Shown: piece after piece, positions 21,160-30,310 of the stretch | Position numbering within the stretch: the first letter of the stretch is position 1 | Layout of the letters: every line of letters begins with the position of its first letter | DNA from: Nissolia schottii | Taxonomy: Eukaryota > Streptophyta > Magnoliopsida > Fabales > Fabaceae | Assembly (NCBI GenBank): GCA_003254905.1 | Contig: QANU01010009.1 | Coordinates: 1,507 to 65,506 of the forward strand | Length of the DNA stretch: 64,000 nucleotides | Direction of reading: 5' to 3' | The notes under the pieces: generated by a model | The model's input: only the letters and a program-made list of their open reading frames with translations | Told to the model about the DNA's origin: nothing | Databases searched by the model: none | Translations under genes and position numbers: made by a program

Positions 21160-21341
21160 TGGAAAAAAAGGAAGTGTATAATGGAAACTTGTTTAATTAC
21201 TCTGCTGATTATGCTGATTACAGCCTATATACAAGAGTCAGTTACATAAAACTAACAAACTAAACTAACAAACTAACTTAGCTAACTAACTAACTAACCA
21301 TAAGAATTAGCTAACTAATAAGAAGGAAATAAATTCCTTCA
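21160..21341 (-). mobile_element. Copia 5' LTR, 182 bp
   Basis: On the minus strand it runs TGAAGGAATT... to ...TTTTTTCCA, followed by the PBS and gag. It is rich in AGTTAGTT repeats and has a TATATA-like box in the middle (about 21224-21232). The partner 3' LTR is not in the window; the element's right half was lost at 10987. Confidence 0.75.
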
Positions 21342-21734
21342 TCTATTAAGATGTGGTAATATGAATATTGATCGATTGCACCGTGAATGCGAAAAGGAAG
21401 AGCTTATTTCTCAAAAGACTAATATCTTAGTGCAAAGTTCTCAGATTTACTTCAACAGCTAGATACCACAATGATATGATCTATACCTGCATTAAACTTC
21501 TACATAAGCACTTGTCTGAGTTAAGAACAGTTTTCCTACATAAGATTTGCTCAAAATATAAATGTATAGCAGTTTACCATCTCAAACCAATTCAACAAAA
21601 GGTCAAATAAAGTAGCAGTTGTTTTAAACCAATCCTCACAAAAACAAATTATCAGATCGCTCGAAGCAAGTTAAAAGTAGAAGAGGAAAGAAAATCTCAT
21701 GCTACCATTTTCATGAAACAGAATAAAACTAGAT

Positions 21735-22184
21735 CTATGATTCACTTCCACTTGCAGGGCCCACAAGAACTCCTTGAGCAGAACCTTCCTTCCTGCCAGA
21801 TTCATCTTTTACCTCAGTATCAGCCTTCCTTATCCTGATTTTATATTTAGCCTCAAACTCAGCAATTTCCTTTTTCTTCTTTTCCAATGCCTCGTTAAGC
21901 CTGGCAATAACCTCTTCAAGTCCCTCTTTATTTCGGAGCACAGCAGGCAAGACCTCACTGATGGTTCTCTCCACCAGCACACCTCCAATCATACGATAGC
22001 ATCGTCTAGATGGTTCAAGTGGCTGAATGGCATTAACAACCAATGAGTGCTCACTAACTTCCATCTCCAGTTCAGTGATTTTTGAGTAAATTTGGTTGAG
22101 CTCAGATCTCATAGCAGCATATATATTTGCAACTGCTTGATCATTTATTGGTTCCTTGCGATCACCTTCAGCTTTACTAGCCAT
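21735..22184 (-). CDS. PFD2: Prefoldin subunit 2
   Basis: A 149-residue protein made as one coding exon. Prefoldin is a six-subunit cytosolic chaperone that passes unfolded actin and tubulin to the chaperonin CCT. The beta-type prefoldin pattern is clear: N-terminal helix (MRSELNQIYSKITELEMEVSEH), the conserved hairpin region NAIQPL...RRCYRMIGGVLVERT, and a C-terminal helix with EEVIARLNEALEKKKKEIAEF. The C-terminal tail with GSAQGVLVGP resembles plant PFD2. The ATG at 22184 is chosen over an upstream in-frame ATG because the upstream residues are hydrophobic nonsense and a 3' splice site (TTTGTGTAG) lies at 22189-22190, four bases before the ATG. The length is normal for the family and no damage is seen. 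Confidence 0.93.
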   Translation of the reverse strand: MASKAEGDRKEPINDQAVANIYAAMRSELNQIYSKITELEMEVSEHSLVVNAIQPLEPSRRCYRMIGGVLVERTISEVLPAVLRNKEGLEEVIARLNEALEKKKKEIAEFEAKYKIRIRKADTEVKDESGRKEGSAQGVLVGPASGSES

Positions 22185-23085
22185 GGTTCTACACAAATGG
22201 AATAGAAATTTCATAAAGGGAAAAAAAAGAAAGAGAAATGAATTAAGATTAAACATAAGTATTCTAAAAATGTTGACAGTTTCTTTTTCTTCTAATTTTG
22301 TAAATGCCACTTCCTCCAGTGCTATCACTTATATGTGGAGATAGCATTTTCAAACACTATTAGACTAGCATTTTCAAATCGAAAAATGATACTTATCACT
22401 TTTCAACCACCATAAAAAAGCAATCACAGTTGATGCTCAAGGGTCTTAGCAGCAAAGATGCATTAAATTCAACAGCCTATCGCTGCTGTGAATAGCTGTT
22501 GATAGAAATGATTATTTCAATTAAATTTAATTAATGTTACAATATCTGCTAATCATCAGCAACCAATTAGTAGCTTAGTCATTAAATCAAACATACTACA
22601 TCAATTTTTATTTTTCAAAAATGCAGACTTAACTGTTTATGGCAAGAATTGATATCCAATCAAATCAAAATCATCCAACAGAATAAGTCCCTCAATCAGC
22701 TAATATCCATAACAGAAGTTTAAAATCACAAGTTCCACTATGCTGATACCTTACTATAGAAATTAAAACTAATCACATTGACAAGCCAGATCTCAAACGA
22801 GAACCCAAATGAATTCTTAATTCGCATAGCAAAGTAATTATCTAAATCAGAAGGTTTGAACATCAAATTTACAAGGCTTAAAAGATATTTTTCTTTTCAA
22901 GAAACAAACTATAATAAACTGAAAGATTCAACACAATAGAGAAGAGAATAGAAAGTGTGATTGTATTATTCACACCCTAATTCAGGTCCAGTATGAACTG
23001 AGAATTAGAGGAAGAAAATGAAACAGCCAAGTGAATACAAAAAGGGATAACAGATATAAGGAAGGTTCTGTTGTTAATGCCAGAT

Positions 23086-23172
23086 AGATAGAGAGTAGGC
23101 AGAATTTGGGAAATCTCTCACTCAGTAGCTCACCACTCTAGAGAATTCCCAAATTCTGCCTACTCTCTCTCT
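23086..23172. repeat. 33-bp inverted repeat (foldback)
   Basis: Left arm 23086-23118 and right arm 23140-23172 are complementary at all but about two of 33 positions, separated by 21 bases. The shared core is GAGTAGGCAGAATTTGGGAA. The arms could form a strong hairpin in RNA. It may be a small MITE-like element, but no clear target duplication is seen. Confidence 0.75.
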
Positions 23173-24349
23173 CTACCTCCTTTCCCCTCATACAACCGAA
23201 TTCCGTTCTCATTGTGCTCACTCACGCACAGACCTTCTTAGCCAGCAGGTTTGTTGAGTACCCTTGTTCTCTAAAATGCCCCTAAGTATACACTTTCAGC
23301 CCTCCTGTAGAAATTACATCCCTTACATAAACCTTGAAATGTATGTAGCAAAAGCAAATTACCAGTAAATCTCTCATGAAAATCAATTACTAACCGAAAG
23401 CACATGACGCCACAAGACTAAATGTAGTCCAATCACAAAAAAATCTAGAAGATCAACTGAACCTTTTTGTCATGGTTGGAGGAAAACCAAAACGAGGCAG
23501 CTGAGCTCAACAGACGGAGTCAGATATAAGGAAACACATCAGCAAAGTTGGTCACTAATGCTAGCCAATCAAAATCTTGTTATAGGAAACAAGCTAATCA
23601 ATTGGGCGTGGCAGTACAGTTTAGATAGCATGTTATAGATCAAAGGGTTTTGTAAAATTAGGGCATTCTATTATATCGTAGGGATGGAATAGGAGGGGCG
23701 GTTGTGAAATGTAATGTGTCTCTTCTCACTGTTATCTGTTATCTGGTTCTTCCCTAGAAATCTTCTCTGTTAAGTGGTTCTTGTGCCCGTGAATTCATAA
23801 CTGAGTATTACTCTTTCTTAAGAAGCTCAACCTAATAATAAAGTGGGTAATAACACAGTTTCCTTAATCCTTGAGTACACGTTTATAAACAATATACCAT
23901 GCAGAAGATCAACAAGTTATCGAATAGAAGCAAAGGTATGCAGAAAGTTATATAACCAAACAAACCTGCCGCAGATTACATCAAAAAATCATTCATTAGT
24001 GAGAAAGAGGGTAAGGGAAAAACAACAGAGGTAGATGAACGAACACCTAAAACCAGTTATTAACTTATTATGACAAAGCAAGATAAGAATCTTTAAGACA
24101 ACAGAGGCAGATGAATGAAAACCGAAAACCAGTAATTAACTTATTACCAAGCAAGATAAGAATCTGTAAGGCACTCTTGTTATATGAACACAATCGTGAG
24201 GAAAAAGAGTGAGGGGCAAAGCATGGAATTGGGCTGTAACTACCTGCTGAGCTATTTGCAGATCCATGTGATATGGGTGGACAATTTACATTTCAAGCAT
24301 AATTTCCTCTTAACTACTAATAACATTAAGAAACTTATTAGAATTACAA

Positions 24350-25690
24350 GCAAGGTTATCAAACTCGATAATTCAAGTAAACTCACGGAACCTCCGTAAA
24401 CTCGGATCGTAAACTCGTACGAGTTTATCTATTATAAAAAAATATTTAAAAAAAAATTATGCTGCAAAAATATATTTAATAGAACCTGAAATACATAATT
24501 ATGCACTTCAGCTCCATAATATATCACAAATAAAGATAAAATATAGAGTACTACAAGTCCAATTCATACATAATGAAGCTTTCTAAGTCTACAACGAAGC
24601 ACACACAAAAACAGGTGGAATCAATCTTCACACACAAAAACAGGTGGAGTCAATCTTCACACACAAAAAAAAAATGAAGACTCAAATAGAAGGAACACAT
24701 GAAACAAATTTTGCAGAAGGATTAAGAATACACTGGAGTACAGAATCAATGTTTCAATCTTCAATCACAAAATCAAGAGCCAAAGCCAATTTTCACTTTT
24801 CAGCCTCCAAATCCACCATTGATTTGCCATTTAATTCATCCAACTAATTTTACCAATTTTCAGAGTCATGCAATTCAGGTAAGAATTACTAATTGAATAA
24901 GATACTACATGACCAAAAAATAAAAAATAAGAGACTTCAATCTCTGAAATTTAGATAAGTGACAAATCACAAGTCCGAAACAACATACAAAAATCTTTAA
25001 AATATGAAGATGGAATTAATATATGTAAGCTTACTCTAATCCAAGTTTTCATAGTTCTCCCATTTGTTTCAAATAATTAAAGTGGCAGAACTAAAATAGT
25101 ATTCCATTTAAGCTTAACAAAGCAAAAGCAAAACTGAAGAGTCTGAGAGAAATTGAAATACGTCAGTCTCACTCCTTCAGCTATGTCAGAAGAAGTACCA
25201 AGGAATCAGGACGTTGGCTACGAGTGACGACATGAACAGAGGACCCCGAAGAACGCAGCTCCACCGAAAAACGCGAACGCAACTCCAACTGAGAAGAGCG
25301 CCAGAGATGGAGGTTCAATGGTGGCACAGACAGGTGGTCGCTGGGCGGCGGAGGTTCAGTGGCAACACAGATTGGTGGGTTGGTGGCTGAAATCTAGGGC
25401 TGGAGTCTTCAATCTTGGGCATGAGAGAAAGAGAAATGAGATGTTACAAAACGATTTCCCTTTCAGCCTTTCATGTTTCCTTTTTCTTTTAAGAGTCATA
25501 TCAAACAACGTCGTTTTGAGCATTTCAGGCTTGTTCCAGCAAACTCATGAACTTGCCAGAAAACTGGTGACTTTGACCGAGTTCAGCGAAGTTTACATAG
25601 AAATGAATTTTAAATACGAGCCAACTCGATTTTACGACCTAAAAACGTAAACTCGTGCGATTTTACGAGTTGGCTCGCAATTTTGATAAT
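24350..25690. mobile_element. Non-coding element with GTAAACTC motifs
   Basis: Both ends are dense in GTAAACTCGTACGAG-type palindromes (24385-24430 and 25605-25675). The outermost bases are loosely inverted: GGTTATCAAACTCG on the left, and on the right the complement of GATTATCAAAATTGCG. The interior shows no coding domain. It is probably a non-autonomous DNA transposon of unknown class. A shorter relative lies at 36520-37095. Confidence 0.45.
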
Positions 25691-26954
25691 CGTGATTTCA
25701 TGTAATTCAGGATTTATGATTTGTACTCCATTTCCCCAACGAGATATCTATGACCAACAAACTATAACCACACCCAAAAAATCAAGAACCAAAGATTAAC
25801 CCATATGAACAACAGGTTCAAAAAAAAGCTACAAGATTGAACAAGGAATGAAGCCAAAACCTTCAGTGAAGGGTATGGAACAATGAAAACAGAGGCAGCC
25901 CAATATTGAGTCACCCGTCGCAGGATTCACCCAAACTGAACCCACAGTCAGTGAAATGACTGTGTAGGAAAGAAAAACCGACCAGGAATAGCGTTGAAAT
26001 TCTACATCCAAAAAGAAACCTAATTGCCTGAGTTATCAGGTCAACAGTTGAATCAACGGAACAAAATATAGTTAAATAAATATTTATAATTGTATAAAAA
26101 ATACATCAAAATGAAAATAAATTTGCTGATAACAAAAGTAACTAACACAATTTGACAAGTTCGAAACAAAATTTAAACAAGAAAAATTTTACAACACAAG
26201 ATCACAAATCACAACAGTTCAAAACGACTCCGTTCAAAAAGCCAAAGTCGTGTAAAATTTATACCCTCTTTCTTCATCAAATAAATCTAAAACATGAGCA
26301 ACAATGCCTACATCTTATTTTGCATATTCCATTGTATTGACATGTGCATCGTCACCACCATCATATGACTAACAAAGAGCAACACATGGCACATCACAGT
26401 CAATATCTATACGATTAAACCAAAACTCAGAAGAGGAACCATACACAAACCGAAACAACCAATTTATCACATAACCAATTGAAGCTCTCACTTAATGATC
26501 CAAAAATGACCCTAAAAGCAAAAATGAACGTCAGACTAGCAAGCCAAGTAGAACTGGAAAAAAAAAATTCCAAATAAACCCTAAATGACAAAATCTCATA
26601 AATTGAAGGTGGCAAGGACATACAGAAGAAGGGGAAGAGCGTGAGCGACAAGTGGAACGCGAAATGAGAGTGAGCCAGGAGCCGGTGAACGACGACAGCG
26701 AGAGAGACTGAGGGCAGCTGCGGAGAGATTCCAGAAGAGACTAGCTGCACTTCTTTCCTTTCTCTTTCTCTCTTAATTTTGTAGAGGACACGACGTCGTT
26801 TCCCATTTTATTTTTCAAACCTCTTTCTTTTCCCTTTTTTTCTTGTGTCCTAGGACCAGGCCTGGGTCAATCACCAATTTGGTCCTCGCCAAAAGTAAGT
26901 TAAAATAGTTGGGGAATTCTTTGTTCACTGTGTGTATTTGACTCATATAACTGT

Positions 26955-27745
26955 GAAGAAGGAAAAGACTCGAGGGTGGATCATAAAGAATGATGTTAAT
27001 GAGCACTGTCATGAGGTTAGTCCATTGGAGTCGCGTTAGTTCAAAGCAAATAGGAAGATTGGCATGCATGCTAAGAGAACAATTGATGTGAATGATGAGG
27101 CTGGCATGAAAACAAACAAGACGTTCCAAGTTTTAGTTCATGCAAAAGGAGGCATGATAATATGTTGTTTGTTGAGAAAGATGTTCGCAATTGTGTGAAA
27201 AGGGAAGTGCGAACAATTCGTGAGGAGGATGATGCAAAGGAGTTGTTGCAATATTTTGTAAGAATGAAGGAACAAAACTGCAACTTCTTTTATGATGTTG
27301 AGGTTGATAAAGAGCGTCGCATAAAAAATGTATTTTGGACAGATGCCAAAAGTCGAGCTGCTTATGAATACTTTGGTGACGTTGTGTCGTTTGATACGAC
27401 CTATAAAACGAACAAATATGATATGTCGTTTGGTTCGTTTGTAGGTGTTAATCATCATGGGCAGTCAGTGTTGCTTGGATGTGCATTTCTCTCAACGGAG
27501 GACACAAAAACATTTGGTTGGTTGTTTGAGACATGGGTTAGATGCATGGATGGAAAGCCGCCCAATGAAATTTTGACTGATCAATGTAAGGTCATGCGGA
27601 ATGTGATTGGTATTGCACTAGCAAATACTCGACATAGGTGGTGTATATGACACATAATGAAGAAGATTTCTAATAAACTGAGAGGATACAAGGATTATGT
27701 TGATATAAAGTCTGCTCTTAGTAACATTGTTTACGAAAGCCTAAT
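26955..27745 (+). pseudogene. FAR1/FHY3-like MULE transposase fragment
   Basis: The end of a FAR1-type DNA-binding domain (GWIIKNDVNEHCHEVSPLE, then RKIGMHAKRTI) is followed after a frameshift near 27150 by 162 codons of MULE transposase core. The two visible acidic positions lie in VVSFDTTYKTNKY and EILTDQCKVM, and RHRWCI follows. A TGA replaces the expected Trp codon at 27648, after which the frame continues as HIMKKISNKLRGYKDY. The fragment lacks a proper N-terminus, the third catalytic region and the SWIM finger. It could come from a domesticated FAR1 gene or from a MULE transposon. Confidence 0.75.
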
Positions 27746-28338
27746 TTTTTTTAAGGGTAAGAAAAATAGTGTTTAATGCTCACTTATTGAAATTAACAAA
27801 TTACAATATTCATAATTTTATTGAATAAAAAAACTTTTTAATAATGCAAATTTTGGGGACTAAAAGTTTTTTTTTTTAGTCATACGAACAACTACAAAAT
27901 TTAGCAAAAAACTAACAAGTGTCCTTACACTTATTAAGGATTTAATAATGGAAAATTTTAAAATTTTTGTTATATCCAGTACATTAAAATTTCAAAATTT
28001 TTATCTTTAAATAAAAAAATCATTTTATTAAATTCTTAACAAATATCTTAAGAACACTTATTAACAAAATCTTCAAATTTAAAGTCTATATATACATTTT
28101 TAAATAATGAATTCAACCCAAGCAACTAGACCCAACCAAAAAATATCTACTTTACCCAGCTAAAAACTCTGTAAAATTAAGGTGTTACTACTTGAAACAA
28201 GAAAATTAATAAGGGGTTGCTTTTTAATTTCAAAAACCAATCGCTTACATCGGCTCCCCAAAGTATCTTGTTTTCCCTGCTAACATTTGCTGATGCAAGA
28301 AAGCAATAGCATTCTGATTGGTCAAAATTGAAGGGCCT
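27746..28338. other. AT-rich spacer
   Basis: Very AT-rich sequence with no domain that I recognise. A minus-strand open frame at 28245-28502 (core ARRRCLGYEKGGIYPGDKDLR) reaches into the duplicated segment. I cannot identify its product. Confidence 0.4.
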
Positions 28339-29045
28339 GCGATGGTCCTCAAATCTTTGTCCCCAGGGTAAATGCCACCCTTCTCATACCCAAGGCATCT
28401 CCGGCGCGCAATCTCGCTCCTTTGTTTTCTTGACATATATAAATAAAAATAAGTTGTTATTTTCATTTTTTTTTTTGGGGGTACATTGAAGTTGTTATTC
28501 AAAAATCAAAGATAATGCTCATGTTTTAGCTCTAACTTCGCCCAAGTCATTGCTATGCTCAAAATAACTATTATGTAGGGCTAAAAAAATAACCCTTACT
28601 AACCCAAAAGCCAAAATACTAGGGATGAACTACATGGCTCCAACTAAAATGGACTTAACTAGGTTAGAGACCAAATTAATTCTAAAATCTTAGTCATTTA
28701 AAAAAATGATAAACAGTTGAGATTAAATCTAAAAAATAATTATAAAATAATATATATTTTAATAATATATTTAATTGATTTACCAAGTATACCTTTACTA
28801 ATTTTTAAATTTTCACACGTTGTTAACATGGAGTTTTTCGTTGTTGCTCCATTTTATCTCTCCCTCTCCCACTGAAATTAGTATGACTCCGGCGTTAGTT
28901 CCACCCCACCATCAACCCCCACTCCCACTCCGCCCCTACATTGGTGCTTATGCTTGTAATTTTGTAAAATTTTGTAAAACAACACCATGACAATTATATT
29001 TAAGGGTTAAATATATTTTTAGTCCCTGAAAAATAATAAATTGTT
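28339..29045. repeat. Duplicated segment, copy 1
   Basis: About 700 bp recurs at 29343-30051 with a few base changes and one-base length differences in A and C runs. The offset is about 1004 bp. Copy 2 begins exactly at the end of the N gap. Both copies contain the same insertion site of the Mutator-like MITE. Confidence 0.8.
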
Positions 29046-29263
29046 GGGTTAATTAAGTTTTTAGTCCCTGTAATTTGAAAAAGTTTGGTTTTAGTCCTTC
29101 TGTGTAAGTTTTGGTCCTTGAAAAATCGAAAAATTTGGTTTTAGTCCCTGGGGTGGGGTGAAGGTTGACTGGGCTGACGTGGCGCTGACGCGGCGCGCCA
29201 CGTGGGATGCCACGTGGCATAACCCAAAACCCAACCCAAACCCGACCCGACCCAAAATTAATT
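29004..29263. mobile_element. MITE-related repeat cut by gap
   Basis: It starts with the same GGGTTAAATATATTTTTAGTC end and the same 9-bp flank TATATTTAA (28995-29003) as the complete MITE in copy 2. It then continues differently, with 'tagtccctg' repeats and a GC-rich section (TGGCGCTGACGCGGCGCGCC). It runs into the N gap, so its right end is unknown. Confidence 0.55.
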
Positions 29264-29342
29264 NNNNNNNNNNNNNNNNNNNNNNNNNNNNNNNNNNNNN
29301 NNNNNNNNNNNNNNNNNNNNNNNNNNNNNNNNNNNNNNNNNN
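29264..29342. other. Assembly gap (79 N)
   Basis: A run of 79 N bases between the two copies of the duplicated segment. Its placement directly at the start of copy 2 raises the possibility of an assembly artefact. Confidence 0.99.
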
Positions 29343-30051
29343 GCGATGGTCCTCAAATCTTTGTCCCCAGGGTAAATGCCACCCTTCTCATACCCAAGGC
29401 ATCTCCGGCGCGCAATCTCGCTCCTTTGTTTTCTTGACATATATAAATAAAAATAAGTTGTTATTTTCATTTTTTTTTTTGGGGGTACATAGAAGTTGTT
29501 ATTCAAAAGTCAAAGATAATGCTCATGTTTTAGCTCTAACTTCGCCCAAGTCATTGCTATGCTCAAAATAACTATTATGTAGGGTTAAAAAAATAACCCT
29601 TACTAACCCAAAAGCCAAAATACTAGGGATAAACTACATGGCTCCAACTAAAATGGACTTAACTAGGTTAGAGACCAAATTAATTCTAAAATCTTAGTCA
29701 TTTAAAAAAAATGATAAACAGTTGAGATTAAATCTAAAAAATAATTATAAAATAATATATATTTTAATAATATATTTAATTGATTTACCAAGTATACCTT
29801 CACTAATTTTTAAATTTTCACACTTCGTTAACATGGAGTTTTTCATTGATGCTCCATTTTATCTTTCCCTCTCCCACTGAAATTAGTATGACTCCGGCGT
29901 TAGTTCCACACCACCATCAACCCCCCACTCCCACTCCGCCCCTACATTGGTGCTTATGCTTGTAATTTTGTAAAATTTTGTAAAACAACACCATGACAAT
30001 TATATTTAAGGGTTAAATATATTTTTAGTCTCTAAAAAATAACAAATTGTT
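29343..30051. repeat. Duplicated segment, copy 2
   Basis: The near-identical second copy of 28339-29045. Differences include isolated substitutions and longer A and C runs, so it is not a simple repeat of the same reads. Confidence 0.8.
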
Positions 30052-30171
30052 TTACCCTTAAAAACTATTTTGTTAAGAAATAGTCGCTGAAATAGTCTTA
30101 ACAATTTTATTTTTTTTAAGGATCACACCCAAAATTTATAATTTTTTAAAAATTAAAAACATATTTAACCC
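30010..30171. mobile_element. Mutator-type MITE, 9-bp TSD
   Basis: This 162-bp element is flanked by perfect 9-bp direct repeats TATATTTAA at 30001-30009 and 30172-30180. Its ends are inverted: GGGTTAAATATATTTTTA on the left and the complement of GGGTTAAATATGTTTTTA on the right. A 9-bp duplication is the mark of Mutator-superfamily insertion. It has no coding capacity. Confidence 0.85.
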
Positions 30172-30310
30172 TATATTTAAACATCAAAATTCAAGCCTCG
30201 ATATGAAGTGTCTAGGTCGAAAGCTCTTATTATAACCACAATAATTCAAAATAGCTCTACTTGTCATGCAAAAGCGTTGGTAACTTCGAACACATCATAG
30301 CCAGCAAGTC

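Larger units (their letters stand above)
22189..26770 (-). other. PFD2: Probable PFD2 5'-UTR intron and leader exon
   Basis: A splice acceptor TGTGTAG at 22189-22190 sits just before the start codon. The nearest good leader candidate is a CT-rich, moderately GC-rich block at about 26624-26770 ending in a donor CTTCT|GTATGT. That would make a 4.4-kb intron (22189-26623). It holds repeats rather than genes: a foldback at 23086-23172 and a GTAAACTC-rich element at 24350-25690. The rest is AT-rich. The exon boundaries are inferred only from splice motifs. Confidence 0.4.

Noticed and set aside
22185..22328. N-terminal extension of PFD2 by 48 residues from an upstream ATG
   Set aside because: The extension is intron-like, hydrophobic and not conserved, and a splice acceptor lies between it and the chosen ATG.
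28245..28502. An 86-codon frame (ARRRCLGYEKGGIY...) as a gene
   Set aside because: No recognisable family, the start overlaps an A-rich run, and it is partly duplicated with the repeat segment. I keep it only as an unidentified frame.
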